Part shown: piece by piece, positions 9,284 to 21,290 of the stretch
Layout: each line of letters starts with the position of its first letter
Position numbering within the stretch: the first letter of the stretch is position 1
The notes under the pieces: generated by a model
Told to the model about the DNA's origin: nothing
The model's input: the letters and a program-made list of their open reading frames with translations, nothing else
Databases searched by the model: none
Assembly (NCBI GenBank): GCA_023266195.1
Contig: JAHFRP010000004.1
Span: 1-64,000 of the forward strand
Origin: Sulfuricella sp.
GTDB lineage: Bacteria; Pseudomonadota; Gammaproteobacteria; Burkholderiales; Sulfuricellaceae
DNA: 64,000 nt
Reading direction: 5' to 3'
Made by a program: the position numbers and the translations under genes

Positions 9284-9970
9284 ATGACCGAACAGGAACT
9301 CGACCGTCTCGAAGATCTGCTGGCCTCGGACGCCTTCAAAGGCGACGCAATGACGCTGGATTTCCTGCAGGGCTTCCTCTGCGCGGTCGCCAGCGGCCCC
9401 GACACGATTGCGCCGACCATCTGGCTGCCGGAGGTTCTGGGCGAATCGCCCGCCTACGAGTCCGAGGCGCAAGCGCGGGAAACAACCGATTTATTGATGA
9501 AGTTCTACGACGGCATCGCCTCGTCGCTTGCCGGCGGCGAGGGATTCGACCTGATTCTCTACGGCCTGGAGGAAGACCCGGACCGGCTGGATTACGCGGC
9601 GTGGTCTGAGGGCTACGTCTACGGCTCGCAGATGGGGGAGTCGAACTGGTTCGAAGCGGCGGGCGAATACATGACCGACTTGAGCGAGAAGATGGAAGTG
9701 TTCTTTCTGCTCAACGGCATGCTCAAGGAAGACGCACTCAAACACAAGGAACCGTGGCTTTCCCCGAAAGAGGAAGAAAGAGCGCTGGCCCAGGCCGAAG
9801 AGGATTTCCCCGACACCATCGGCGAGATCTACCAGTTCTGGCGCGCCCAGACCGCGCCGCCCAGCACGATCAAACGGGAGTCGCCCAAGGTCGGCCGCAA
9901 CGATCCCTGCCCCTGCGGCAGCGGCAAGAAATTCAAGCTGTGCTGCGGCAAGGAACAGACACTGCATTAA
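9284..9970 (+). CDS. UPF0149/YecA-like protein with C-terminal SEC-C motif
   Basis: [20 protein letters not shown] plus YecA-like N-terminus [15 protein letters not shown]. Confidence 0.85.
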   Translation: MTEQELDRLEDLLASDAFKGDAMTLDFLQGFLCAVASGPDTIAPTIWLPEVLGESPAYESEAQARETTDLLMKFYDGIASSLAGGEGFDLILYGLEEDPDRLDYAAWSEGYVYGSQMGESNWFEAAGEYMTDLSEKMEVFFLLNGMLKEDALKHKEPWLSPKEEERALAQAEEDFPDTIGEIYQFWRAQTAPPSTIKRESPKVGRNDPCPCGSGKKFKLCCGKEQTLH

Positions 9971-10111
9971 CAGGGTGTCGAAAAACTACTGCGGGGGCGT
10001 GATGCGTTGTCAAAAACAGGCTCAGAATGCTCATTTACTCGATGTAAACTCCGCTTCTTCGCCTGTTTTTTCCTAGCCTGACGCCCCCTCGCTACGTTTT
10101 TCAACACCCTG
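9971..10111. repeat. About 141-bp imperfect inverted repeat (MITE-like)
   Basis: CAGGGTGTCGAAAAACTACTGCGGGGGCGT...ACGCCCCCTCGCTACGTTTTTCAACACCCTG. Confidence 0.75.
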
Positions 10112-10162
10112 ATAAGAGCCTATTCCGGCCGCAACGCGGGATATGAAATCGACTGAAAAGCT

Positions 10163-10189
10163 GTAGGGCGCGGGCTCTGCCCGCCCTAC
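10163..10189. repeat. GTAG-headed palindrome (single REP-like hairpin)
   Basis: GTAGGGCGCGGGCTCTGCCCGCCCTAC. Confidence 0.65.
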
Positions 10190-10191
10190 GC

Positions 10192-10572
10192 TCACGCCGC
10201 CTGGACGGGGATTTCGCGGCGCTTGTCGACGATGCGGTTATTGGCATCCACGTACACCAGCTCCGGCTGGAATTTTTGCAGCTCCAGTTCGTTGTACATG
10301 GCATAGGTGGCGATGATGATCAGGTCGCCCGGATTGGCCTTGTGCGCGGCGGCGCCGTTCACGGAAATGGTGCCGGAGTTGCGCTCGGCCCGGATGGCGT
10401 AGGTGGTGAAACGTTCGCCGTTGGTTACGTTGTAGATGTCGATCTGCTGGTATTCGCGGATATCCGCCGCCTCCAGCAGGGTTTCGTCGATCGCGCACGA
10501 GCCTTCGTAGTGCAGCTCGGAATGGGTGACGGTGACGCGGTGCAGTTTGGATTTGAGCATCAGTCGTTGCAT
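10192..10572 (-). CDS. panD: Aspartate 1-decarboxylase
   Basis: [25 protein letters not shown]...[20 protein letters not shown]. Confidence 0.97.
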   Translation of the reverse strand: MQRLMLKSKLHRVTVTHSELHYEGSCAIDETLLEAADIREYQQIDIYNVTNGERFTTYAIRAERNSGTISVNGAAAHKANPGDLIIIATYAMYNELELQKFQPELVYVDANNRIVDKRREIPVQAA

Positions 10573-10605
10573 TAGCTCACTCCGCTCGGAACAAAGGGAG
10601 GCGTA

Positions 10606-12595
<1,990 letters not shown>

Positions 12596-12669
12596 CGCCT
12601 GCCTCCCTTCAGATAGCCGTTACCCGTCACCACTATATCGATGCGGCTCACCGTCAAGCGGGAATCTCC

Positions 12670-13461
12670 TCAGAAACCATGTTCCGCCGCCGGGAATTCC
12701 CCGTTTTTTACCGCCTGCACGTATTGCGCGGCCGCCGCCTGGACGCTGCCGCCGCCGTCGAGGAAATTCCGGGCGAACTTCGGCGGCTTGCCGGGGTAGA
12801 TACCAAGCATATCATACAGCACCAGCACCTGGCCGGAACAGTCAGGCCCGGCGCCGATGCCGATGGTGGGAATCGCCAGCTCGGCCGTCACCTGCCGCGC
12901 CAGTCCGGCCGGGATCGCTTCCAGCACCAGGAGGCCGGCGCCCGCCTGTTGCAGCGCTTCGGCGTCGCGCAGCAGGCGTTGCGCCGCCTCGTCGGTCTTG
13001 CCCTGCACCCGGTAACCGCCAAGCTGGTGAACCGACTGGGGCGTCAGGCCGACATGGCCGCACACGGGGATGCCGCGCTCCACCAGGAAAGCCACCGTCT
13101 CGGCCATCGCCGCGCCGCCTTCCAGCTTGACCATGTGCGCCCCCGCCGCCATCAGCCGCGCGGCATTGGCCAGGGCCTGTTGCGGGCTTTGCTGGTAGCT
13201 GCCGAACGGCAGGTCGGCGACGATGAACGCCTGCTTTGCACCGCGCGCCACGCAGCGGGTATGGTAGACCATATCGTCCATGCTCACCGGCAGGGTGGTT
13301 TCCTCGCCCTGCAGCACCATGCCGAGGGAATCGCCCACCAGAAGCACGTCCACCCCGGCATTTTCCAGCAGGGTGGCGAAACTGGCGTCGTAGCAGGTCA
13401 GCGCGGCGATCTTCTCGCCCGCCCCGGCCATTTTCTGCAAAGTGCTCAAGGTGGTTCGCAT
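12670..13461 (-). CDS. panB: 3-methyl-2-oxobutanoate hydroxymethyltransferase
   Basis: [32 protein letters not shown]...[21 protein letters not shown]. Confidence 0.96.
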   Translation of the reverse strand: MRTTLSTLQKMAGAGEKIAALTCYDASFATLLENAGVDVLLVGDSLGMVLQGEETTLPVSMDDMVYHTRCVARGAKQAFIVADLPFGSYQQSPQQALANAARLMAAGAHMVKLEGGAAMAETVAFLVERGIPVCGHVGLTPQSVHQLGGYRVQGKTDEAAQRLLRDAEALQQAGAGLLVLEAIPAGLARQVTAELAIPTIGIGAGPDCSGQVLVLYDMLGIYPGKPPKFARNFLDGGGSVQAAAAQYVQAVKNGEFPAAEHGF

Positions 13462-13463
13462 GA

Positions 13464-14108
13464 TTACCCCGCCCGGTTGAAAAACTCGCGCCCGCCGCGT
13501 ATCTGGCCGATCCGCTCCAGCAGCAGCTCGAAATCCTCCGGCTGGTCGACGAAATTGAGATTCTCGCTGTTGACGATCAGAAGCGGCGATGCATCGTAAT
13601 TATAGAAATAACGGCTGTAGCTTTCCGCCAGGCGCTCCAGGTAATCCGCCGTGATCGGCATTTCGTAGCCGATGCCGCGGCGGCGGACGCGCTCGACCAG
13701 CGCCTCGACCGGCGCCTGCAAATAGATCACCAGATCGGGAGCCGGCGTCTGCGGCCGCAGGTGGGCGTAGATCTGCTGGTACAGGCGGTACTCCTCGTCG
13801 CCCAGGTTGAGCTGGGCGAACAGGCTATCCTTGTCGAGCAGGAAATCGCTGACCGTGGTGCGGCCGAACAATTCCAGCTGCTTCAGATCCTGCACCTGGT
13901 CGGCGCGCTGGAACAGGAAAAACAGCTGGGTGGGCAAGGCATAGCGCGCCGCGTCCTGGTAGAACAGCGGCAGAAACGGATTGGCGCCCGCGTCCTCCAG
14001 CATCAGCCCGGCCTGGAGCCGCTCCGACAACAGTTTCGCCAGACTGGTCTTGCCCGCGCCGATCGGCCCTTCGATGGCGATATAGCGATATTTGTCGAGC
14101 TTGCTCAT
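13464..14108 (-). CDS. Deoxynucleoside kinase family protein
   Basis: [19 protein letters not shown] (P-loop) and dNK-like fold; located after panB as in other beta-proteobacteria. Confidence 0.85.
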   Translation of the reverse strand: MSKLDKYRYIAIEGPIGAGKTSLAKLLSERLQAGLMLEDAGANPFLPLFYQDAARYALPTQLFFLFQRADQVQDLKQLELFGRTTVSDFLLDKDSLFAQLNLGDEEYRLYQQIYAHLRPQTPAPDLVIYLQAPVEALVERVRRRGIGYEMPITADYLERLAESYSRYFYNYDASPLLIVNSENLNFVDQPEDFELLLERIGQIRGGREFFNRAG

Positions 14109-14133
14109 CCCAAACCAAGCGGGGAAAAATATC

Positions 14134-14210
14134 GTAGGGTGCAATAAGCGCAGCGCATTGCACCGAACGCCGGCATCCGGCGCAATGCCCGTTGGTTATT
14201 GCGCCCTGCG
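14134..14210. repeat. REP/BIME family E, two arms
   Basis: GTAGGGTGCAATAAGCGCAGCGCATTGCACC...CGGCGCAATGCCCGTTGGTTATTGCGCCCTGC. Confidence 0.78.
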
Positions 14211-14226
14211 GGTTCGACTGCGTTTT

Positions 14227-14724
14227 TCAACCACATATCCTGTCCACCCGCTGATCGGCACATTTTTCCAGGCAATCCGCTACCGGCCCGTGCCCGTCGA
14301 TGACGCAATGCGGCGCGATCTCATGCAGGGGCTGGAGGACGAACGCGCGCTCGTGCATGCGCGGATGCGGCAGGGTCAGGCCGCGCTCGTGGCAGGCCAG
14401 GTCGTTGTAGAGCAGGATATCCAGGTCGAGGATGCGCGGCGCGTTGCGGAATTCGCGCACGCGGCCGTGGCGGTGCTCCATGTCGAGCAGAACCTCCAGC
14501 AGTTGATGGGGTTCGAGGCCGGTTTCGATCTCGGCGACCGCATTGATGAAGTCGGGCTGGTCGGCGTAGCCCACCGGAGCGCTGCGGTACAGCGAAGACT
14601 GCGCCAGCAGGCGGGTGTGCGGCAGCTTGCCGAGTTCGGCGAAGGCTTTATGTATTTGCGCGTCGGGATCGGCCAGGTTGCTGCCCAGGCCGATGAACGC
14701 ACGCTTGCGCTGCGGAGATGCCAT
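14227..14724 (-). CDS. folK: 2-amino-4-hydroxy-6-hydroxymethyldihydropteridine pyrophosphokinase
   Basis: FIGLGSNLADP...APVGYADQPDFINAVAEIET...RILDLDILLYND. Confidence 0.95.
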   Translation of the reverse strand: MASPQRKRAFIGLGSNLADPDAQIHKAFAELGKLPHTRLLAQSSLYRSAPVGYADQPDFINAVAEIETGLEPHQLLEVLLDMEHRHGRVREFRNAPRILDLDILLYNDLACHERGLTLPHPRMHERAFVLQPLHEIAPHCVIDGHGPVADCLEKCADQRVDRICG

Positions 14725-14727
14725 GGT

Positions 14728-16080
14728 TCAATCCTGCGCGCCGGGGGCCGGCACCCCGGCGGCGGCACTTTTGGGCTTGCGCCGGCGTCGTTTTTTCGGC
14801 GCGGCCTCGTCCTTGACCAACATGCGGCCGCGCTCGGCCTCGCCGGTGTCCTGGAAATCCTGCCACCAGCGGCCGACGGCGGCATCCACTTCGCCGCTTT
14901 CGCAGCGCATCACGAGAAAGTCGAAGGCGGCGCGGAAACGCGGGTGCTCCAACAGGCGGAACGGCCGCTGGCCGCCGCGCTGCAGGAAGCGCGGCTGCAT
15001 CATCCAGATTTCCTTCATCACCGCATCGTAGCGGTGCGGAATGGCGAGCTTTTCCTGCTGCGCCGACAAGATCTGGTCCATCGCCAGGTGCAGCGCCGGG
15101 GCCGGCTTCTCGCCGCCGTCCTGGATCTGCTGCCAGGCGGCCAGCACTTCATGCCAGAGCAGCGCGGCAAACAGGAAGGCGGGCGATACCGGCTTGTCCT
15201 CCTCGATGCGCTGGTCGGTCTTTTCCAGCGCCAGCATGACGAAGCGCTCGCCCAGCGGCTGCTCCAGGATCACGTCGAGCATCGGCAGCAGGCCGTGGTG
15301 CAGCCCTTCGCGGCGCAACTGCAGGACGCTCTGCACGGCGTGGCCGGAGAACAGCAGCTTGATCATTTCGTCGAACAGCCGCGCCGCCGGCACCTGCTCC
15401 AGCAGCGGCGCCAGCTCGCGGATCGGTTTCTTCGCCGCGGCGTCGAGCTTCAAGCCCAGCTTGGCGGCGAGGCGCACGGCGCGCAGCATGCGCACCGGGT
15501 CTTCGCGGTAGCGCCGGGCCGGGTCGCCGATCACGCGCATCACGCCGGCCTTGAGATCGGCCACGCCGTCATGGTAATCCCAGATTTCCTGGCTGACCGG
15601 GTCGTAGTACAGCGCGTTGATGGTGAAATCGCGGCGCATGGCGTCTTCCACCTGCGGGCCGAACACGTTGTCGCGCAGCACCCGCCCGCTATCGTCGGTG
15701 TGACGGCCTTCCTCGCCGTTATCTACAGCCGCCGCGCGGAAGGTGGACACCTCGATGGTTTCCGCGCCGCACATCACGTGGACGATGCGAAAGCGCCGGC
15801 CGATGATGCGGGAGCGGCGGAACAGGTTGCGTACCTCTTCCGGTTCGGCGTCGGTGGCCACGTCGAAATCTTTCGGCTCGCGGCCGAGCAGCAGGTCGCG
15901 CACCGCGCCGCCGACGACGAAAGCGTTGAAGCCGGCCTGCTGCAAGGTGGTCGCCACCTTGAGCGCGCAGGGGGTGAGGTGGTCGGCGGTGATGCCATGC
16001 GACTTCAGGCGGAAAATGCGCGGCGCGCCATCTTCTTTCGATTTTTTCTGGAAAACGCGGCGAATCAGCTTGCGGATCAT
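14728..16080 (-). CDS. pcnB: Poly(A) polymerase
   Basis: AFVVGGAVRDLLLGREPKDFDVATDA, RDFTINALYYDP, basic C-terminus. Confidence 0.95.
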   Translation of the reverse strand: MIRKLIRRVFQKKSKEDGAPRIFRLKSHGITADHLTPCALKVATTLQQAGFNAFVVGGAVRDLLLGREPKDFDVATDAEPEEVRNLFRRSRIIGRRFRIVHVMCGAETIEVSTFRAAAVDNGEEGRHTDDSGRVLRDNVFGPQVEDAMRRDFTINALYYDPVSQEIWDYHDGVADLKAGVMRVIGDPARRYREDPVRMLRAVRLAAKLGLKLDAAAKKPIRELAPLLEQVPAARLFDEMIKLLFSGHAVQSVLQLRREGLHHGLLPMLDVILEQPLGERFVMLALEKTDQRIEEDKPVSPAFLFAALLWHEVLAAWQQIQDGGEKPAPALHLAMDQILSAQQEKLAIPHRYDAVMKEIWMMQPRFLQRGGQRPFRLLEHPRFRAAFDFLVMRCESGEVDAAVGRWWQDFQDTGEAERGRMLVKDEAAPKKRRRRKPKSAAAGVPAPGAQD

Positions 16081-16128
16081 TTAGTCAGGAATTTCAGAAA
16101 CAAAGGCTTGGGGGGAAAGTTCAAATAT

Positions 16129-16890
16129 TCACGCCGGAATCCAGCAGCGGCCGTCCGCCGTCGGAACTTCCTGCAAACCGCATTGGTACAGCCGCTCCAG
16201 ATTTTCCCCGGTAAGCAGCTCCGCCGCGGCGCCGGCGACGATTGCGCCGTTATCATACAGCAACAGCGCGTGATCGCAAAAACGCCCGGCCCACAGCGTC
16301 TCGTGCAGCACCATCAGCACGGCCTTGCCTTCTTCCGCGGCGAGCTTGCGCAGCAAGCGCAGCACTTCCGCCTGATGGCCCAGGTCGAGATGCTGCAAGG
16401 GTTCGTCCAGGCAGTAAAGCTGCGGCGCCTGGGCCAGCAGCATGGCGATGCGCACCCGCTGCCGCTCGCCGCCGGACAGGGTATTCAGCGCGCGGCCGGC
16501 CAGACCGGCCATGCCGACCCGGCGCAGCGCCGCCAGCGCGGCCTCCTCGTCGTCCGCCGCCGACGCGAATCCCGCGCTGTGGGGATAGCGCCCGAGCAGC
16601 GCGTAATCCCGCACCGTTCCCCGGAATTCGCCCCCTTCGTCTTGCGGCAGCACGCCGATCCGGCGCGCCAGCTCGCGCCGGGGATAATCCGCCAGCGGCT
16701 GGCCGGCCCACGTGACCACGCCGCGTTCGGGCGTACTCAAGCCCGCAAGGGCATGGAGCAAGGTGGTCTTGCCGCTGCCGTTGCGCCCGAGGATGCCCCA
16801 GCATTCGCCTGGCCGGACCGTCAGCGTCAAATCGCGGCACAGGATTTTGCCTGGAACGGACAGGTTGAGGCGGTCTGCGCGCAGAGCCAT
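16129..16890 (-). CDS. ABC transporter ATP-binding protein (Fe-siderophore/cobalamin type)
   Basis: GILGRNGSGKTTLLHALAG, LSGGERQRVRIAMLLAQ; adjacent FecCD permease. Confidence 0.9.
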   Translation of the reverse strand: MALRADRLNLSVPGKILCRDLTLTVRPGECWGILGRNGSGKTTLLHALAGLSTPERGVVTWAGQPLADYPRRELARRIGVLPQDEGGEFRGTVRDYALLGRYPHSAGFASAADDEEAALAALRRVGMAGLAGRALNTLSGGERQRVRIAMLLAQAPQLYCLDEPLQHLDLGHQAEVLRLLRKLAAEEGKAVLMVLHETLWAGRFCDHALLLYDNGAIVAGAAAELLTGENLERLYQCGLQEVPTADGRCWIPA

Positions 16891-16891
16891 G

Positions 16892-17860
16892 TCAGACTTT
16901 CCGCGCCAGCAAAAACAACAGCAGCGGCACGCCGAGCAGCGCGGTAAGGACGCCGACCGGCAGCTGCTGCGGCGCAACCACGGTGCGCGCCAGGGTGTCG
17001 GCCAGGGTCAGGAAGCTGCCGCCGGCCAGCACGGCGAGCGGCAGCAGGCGGCGGTGGCCGCCGGCCCCGAGCAGGCGGACGAAGTGCGGCACGATCAGCC
17101 CGACGAAACCGATCGCACCGGCCTCGACCACCACCGCCGCGGTGGCGGCGGAAGCCGTGAAGTAAATACCCAATTGCAATGGCCGCACCGCCACGCCCAG
17201 GGAACGGGCCTTGATCTCGCCCAGGCCGAGGATGTCCAGGCTGCCCGCCTGCCACCAGGCCAGCGCCAGCGCAGCCAGCAGAATTCCCCACGCCACCCCC
17301 GGCGCCTGCGCCTGGGACAGATCGCCCATCAGCCAGAACAGCATGCCGCGCACCTCGGCTCCCGGCGCCAGGGTGAGCAGCAGGCTGATCAAGGCGCCGA
17401 AACCCGCCGACAGCACCACGCCGGTAAGCAGCAGACGCACCATGCTGCCGCCGCGGCCGAAACCCAGCGCGAATACCAGCCCAACCGCGCCCAGCGCCCC
17501 GCCCAGCGCGGCCAGGTTAACCGCGGCGGCAGCCAGGCCGAACAGCATCGCCGCCAGCGCCGCCACGGCGGACCCGCCGGAAACGCCCAAAATGTATGGA
17601 TCGGCCAGGGGATTGCGCAGCAGCGCCTGGAGCAGCGTTCCCGCCAGCGCCAGCAGGCCGCCGCAGGCGAACGCGGCGAGCACCCGCGGCAGCCGCAGCT
17701 GCCACACGATGTCCGCCGCCAGCCCGGTTTCACGGCCGGTCAGCGCATGCAGCACCGTGGCGAAAGGCAGATTGACGCTGCCAAGGGCGATGCCGACCAA
17801 TAAGGAACCAAGGGAAATAACGAGTGCCGACGCAAGCCATATCGATAGGTGCGAATTCAT
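16892..17860 (-). CDS. FecCD-family ABC transporter permease
   Basis: LPRVLAAFACGGLLALAGTLLQALLRNPLADPYILGVSGGSAVAALAA. Start at 17860 or 17884. Confidence 0.9.
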   Translation of the reverse strand: MNSHLSIWLASALVISLGSLLVGIALGSVNLPFATVLHALTGRETGLAADIVWQLRLPRVLAAFACGGLLALAGTLLQALLRNPLADPYILGVSGGSAVAALAAMLFGLAAAAVNLAALGGALGAVGLVFALGFGRGGSMVRLLLTGVVLSAGFGALISLLLTLAPGAEVRGMLFWLMGDLSQAQAPGVAWGILLAALALAWWQAGSLDILGLGEIKARSLGVAVRPLQLGIYFTASAATAAVVVEAGAIGFVGLIVPHFVRLLGAGGHRRLLPLAVLAGGSFLTLADTLARTVVAPQQLPVGVLTALLGVPLLLFLLARKV

Positions 17861-17867
17861 TCGCACA
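17845..17867. repeat. REP family F, single arm
   Basis: ATAGGTGCGAATTCATTCGCACA; overlaps start codon of the FecCD permease. Confidence 0.8.
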
Positions 17868-17888
17868 GGGCACTGGGTCGCCATTCGA

Positions 17889-18551
17889 TCAGCGCAGGCT
17901 GATCACCGGCCAGCCGCTGTTCTCCGCATGCGCCTTGAGGGTGGAGTCGGGATCGACCGCCACCGGCCGGCTGACGCGCGCGAGCAGCGGCAGGTCGTTG
18001 AGCGAATCGCTGTAGAACCAGCTTTCCCTGACGCCCGCCCAGCTTAGTCCGCGCCCGGCCAGCCAGTCGTCGAGCCGGGCGATTTTGCCTTCGCGGAAGC
18101 AGGGCGTGCCCGCGACCTGGCCGGTGAATTCTCCGCCGTTTTGTTCCGGATCGGTGGCGATCAGGTGGGTGACGCCGAATTCGCGGGCGATCGGCGCGGT
18201 GACGAAACTGTTGGTGGCGGTGATGATCGCCACCAGGTCCGCCCCTTCCAGGCTGCGCTTGACCAGCTCGCGCGCCTTGGGGTTGACGATGGGCAGGATT
18301 TTCTCGCGCATGAACTGGTGGTGCCATGCGTCCAGCTGCGCGCGGGAGTGGCGCGCCAGCGGCTTGAGCTGGAAATCCAGAAACTCGTGGATATCCAGCG
18401 TGCCGGCCTTGTACTGATCGTAAAATTCCTGGTTGCGCGCCTCGTACACTTCGCGGTCGAGGACGCCGCGCTCGATCAGGAACTGGGCCCACTCGAAATC
18501 GCTGTCGCCGGCCAGCAGCGTGTTGTCCAGGTCGAATAGCACTAGCTTCAA
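17889..18551 (-). CDS. HAD-superfamily IB hydrolase (SerB-like)
   Basis: LVLFDLDNTLLAGDSDFEW, IITATNSFVTAPIA, FYSDSLNDLPLL. Confidence 0.88.
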   Translation of the reverse strand: MKLVLFDLDNTLLAGDSDFEWAQFLIERGVLDREVYEARNQEFYDQYKAGTLDIHEFLDFQLKPLARHSRAQLDAWHHQFMREKILPIVNPKARELVKRSLEGADLVAIITATNSFVTAPIAREFGVTHLIATDPEQNGGEFTGQVAGTPCFREGKIARLDDWLAGRGLSWAGVRESWFYSDSLNDLPLLARVSRPVAVDPDSTLKAHAENSGWPVISLR

Positions 18552-18628
18552 AATTTGGCTCCGCTACTGAAAATAATCGTGAAGTATATCGTAAAATAAA
18601 AAGAGGCTCCCCAGCGACACCTTCCCCC

Positions 18629-19294
18629 ATGAATTTCCCCGACAACTTACTGCCCCTCGACTGGCTCTGGCCGGGATGGGGCCTGTTTGTCCTGGCTTTT
18701 TTCTGGGCCATCCGCACTGCGCCCTGGAAACGCCTCACGGACCCCAGCCAGATCAACGTCTGGCTCGGCGCGTGCGTCGCCCTGATGGCGCTGTGGAGCG
18801 TCAAGACCGGCATCAAGCCGGGGCTGAACTTTCACCTGCTCGGCGCGACGGCGATGACGCTGATGTTCGGGCCGCAGTTGGCCGTCATCGGCCTCGCCAT
18901 CGTCCTTGCCGCCGTCACCCTGGCCGGCATGAGCGGCTGGGAGGGGTTCGGCTGGAACGCCCTGTGCATGGATGTATTTCCGGTGGCGGTCAGCTACGGC
19001 ATCTACCTGCTGGCGGACCGCAAACTGCCCAACAACTTCTTCATCTACACCTTCCTCAACGCCTTTCTCGGCGGCGCCCTGTCGATGCTCGTCGCCGGCA
19101 TGGGCGCGACGCTGGTGCTGGAGATATCCGGCGTCTACCTGACCGCCTATCTCTACCACGACTACCTGCCCTACTTCATCCTGATGGCCTGGTCGGAAGC
19201 GGTCACCACCGGCATGGCGCTGACCCTGATGGTGGTTTACCGCCCCGACTGGGTCGGCACCTTCGACGACACGCGCTATATCCGGCACAAGTAG
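18629..19294 (+). CDS. Energy-coupling-factor (CbiM-like) integral membrane protein
   Basis: Multi-TM protein; NFHLLGATAMTLMFGPQLAVIGLAI resembles the CbiM-like COG3235 family. Confidence 0.7.
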   Translation: MNFPDNLLPLDWLWPGWGLFVLAFFWAIRTAPWKRLTDPSQINVWLGACVALMALWSVKTGIKPGLNFHLLGATAMTLMFGPQLAVIGLAIVLAAVTLAGMSGWEGFGWNALCMDVFPVAVSYGIYLLADRKLPNNFFIYTFLNAFLGGALSMLVAGMGATLVLEISGVYLTAYLYHDYLPYFILMAWSEAVTTGMALTLMVVYRPDWVGTFDDTRYIRHK

Positions 19295-19355
19295 GTCGGG
19301 CAAGCCGCGCCTGGCGGTCTTATGAAATTTGTCGGGCACGGGGTGCCCGACCTAC
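19291..19355. repeat. BIME family C, degenerate first arm
   Basis: GTAGGTCGGGCAAGCC...GTCGGGCACGGGGTGCCCGACCTAC; first arm supplies the TAG stop of the upstream CDS. Confidence 0.85.
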
Positions 19356-19358
19356 CGC

Positions 19359-20276
19359 TCATTTCATCGCCGCATCCACCGTCGCGCGGTCGAGGTGGGG
19401 CGCGAACATTTCGATGAAATCGTAGACGTAGCCGCGCAGGTAGAAATTGCGCCGCAGGCCGATGCGCGTGGTGCTGGGCTCGAACAGGTGGGCGGCGTCG
19501 AGGGCGCGCAGGTTCCGGTCCTGTGCCGGATCGAACGCCATCTTGGCGATGATGCCGATGCCCAGCCCGAGCGCCACGTAGGTCTTGATCACGTCGGCGT
19601 CGATCGCCGTCAGCACCACATTGGGCACCGCGCCGGCGGCCTCGAACGCAGCATTGATGCGGGAGCGCCCGGTGAAGGCGAAATCGTAGGTGACGATGGG
19701 GTAGGCGGCGATGTCGGCGATGGTCGGCTTCTTGCGCCGCAGGATGGGATGCCCCGGCGGCGCGACGATGCAGCGGTTCCACTGGTAGCAGGGCAGCATC
19801 GCGAGGTCGTCGAACAGTTCGATCGCCTCGGTGGCGATGGCGATATCCGCCTCGCCCGACGCCACCTGCTGCGCGATCCAGGTCGGGTTGCCCTGGCGCA
19901 GGCCGAGGCGCACCTGCGGATAGCGCGCGGTGAATTGCCGGATCGCGTCGGGCAGGGCGTAGCGCGCCTGGGTGTGGGTGGTGGCGATGGTCAGGCTGCC
20001 GGCGGCCTGGTCGCCGAACTGCTGCGCCACCCGCTTCAGGTTGCCGGCGTCGAGCAGCATGCGCCGCGCCACCTTGATGATTTCCATGCCCGGCTCGGTC
20101 ACCCCGGTGAAACGCTTGCCCGCGCGCAGGAAAACCGCGACGCCGAGCTCAGCCTCGATCAGGGCGATCTGCTTGCTGATGCCGGGCTGCGAGGTATGCA
20201 ACGCCTGCGCCGCCTCGGTCACGTTGAGACCGCGCTCCGCCACTTCCACCAGGTAACGCAGCTGCTGTAGCTTCAT
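19359..20276 (-). CDS. cysB: LysR-type regulator CysB/Cbl
   Basis: MKLQQLRYLVEVAERGLNVTEAAQALHTSQPGISKQI. Confidence 0.92.
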   Translation of the reverse strand: MKLQQLRYLVEVAERGLNVTEAAQALHTSQPGISKQIALIEAELGVAVFLRAGKRFTGVTEPGMEIIKVARRMLLDAGNLKRVAQQFGDQAAGSLTIATTHTQARYALPDAIRQFTARYPQVRLGLRQGNPTWIAQQVASGEADIAIATEAIELFDDLAMLPCYQWNRCIVAPPGHPILRRKKPTIADIAAYPIVTYDFAFTGRSRINAAFEAAGAVPNVVLTAIDADVIKTYVALGLGIGIIAKMAFDPAQDRNLRALDAAHLFEPSTTRIGLRRNFYLRGYVYDFIEMFAPHLDRATVDAAMK

Positions 20277-20399
20277 ATTAATAACAAATAGGAATAATTA
20301 AGTAATTTAATATTCTTTTGCGAAATATGGCAACCTGAATATCATTGCGTTATCGCCCTGCCGGTGCAGGTGACAACAACCGTTGAACAGGAGACCATC

Positions 20400-20900
20400 A
20401 TGAACGCAGTCGCACACATCCAGAGAAGAGCACAACCCAACGTCACCCTCGACCTGAGCGGCCTGGCCTGCCCCGCCCCCCTGCTCGGCGCCAAGCGGGT
20501 GCTCAACGACCTCTCCGCCGGCGAAGTGCTGGCGCTGATTTCCGATTGCCCCGGCACCAAGGACGACCTGTTCGCCTGGGTGAAGCACACCGACCACGAA
20601 ATTCTGCGGACGACCAAGCTCGGCGTGAAACAGACCGAGTATTTCATCCGCAAAGGCAAGCGTCCGACCTACCATGCCAACGTGGTGCTGGAAATGCGCG
20701 GCGTGACCTGCCCCGGCCCCGTAATCGAGGCAAAAAGGATTGCCGCGGGGCTGAAATCGGGCGATATCATCAAGCTGGTCACCGACTGCCCCGCCGCGCG
20801 CGGCGAAATCGGCACCTGGAGCACGGTGACGGGAAACGAACTGCTGCACGTCGGCGAAGCCGATGCCGGGGTGTGGGAATTTTATATCCGGCGGCGCTGA
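20400..20900 (+). CDS. Tandem-domain TusA-family sulfurtransferase
   Basis: Two TusA/SirA-like domains: LDLSGLACPAPLLGAKRVL and LEMRGVTCPGPVIEAKRIA. Confidence 0.85.
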   Translation: MNAVAHIQRRAQPNVTLDLSGLACPAPLLGAKRVLNDLSAGEVLALISDCPGTKDDLFAWVKHTDHEILRTTKLGVKQTEYFIRKGKRPTYHANVVLEMRGVTCPGPVIEAKRIAAGLKSGDIIKLVTDCPAARGEIGTWSTVTGNELLHVGEADAGVWEFYIRRR

Positions 20901-20905
20901 GGAAT

Positions 20906-20980
20906 GTAGGTCGGGCACCCCGTGCCCGACAAATCCCGCCACCGTCCATCGAACCGTCGGGCACGGGGTGCCCGACCTAC
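20906..20980. repeat. BIME family C
   Basis: GTAGGTCGGGCACCCCGTGCCCGAC...GTCGGGCACGGGGTGCCCGACCTAC. Confidence 0.9.
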
Positions 20981-21028
20981 CGGCTCTCTCAAAAAGGGAG
21001 AGAAGGCTGACGCAACCCGGTGCAACTT

Positions 21029-21226
21029 TCAGGAAAACAGCCGGCCGAGGTAGCCGACGAGGGAGTAGGTCGCCACCCACAGGCTGAAAGCCGCCACCGC
21101 GATCAGGATCGCCAGCACCGCGGCGAAAAGATACGGCTCCAAGGCGTTGAGTCCCCTTCTTTCGCTCTTGCGGTGTTCGGGCTCGTGGTGATGATGGCCG
21201 AATACTCCGGGCATTCTGATGTCCAT
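21029..21226 (-). CDS. Small membrane protein with His-rich N-terminus
   Basis: MDIRMPGVFGHHHHEPEHRKSE..., one TM helix. Confidence 0.6.
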   Translation of the reverse strand: MDIRMPGVFGHHHHEPEHRKSERRGLNALEPYLFAAVLAILIAVAAFSLWVATYSLVGYLGRLFS

Positions 21227-21290
21227 GATTTGTCTCCTTACATTCATGCCTCAGCGGAATCGTGCTGATCATCCATAAGACAACAAAACA

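Noticed and set aside
14092-16947. 951-aa plus-strand ORF across folK/pcnB
   Set aside because: Antisense to folK, pcnB and the ABC ATPase; no recognisable domain.
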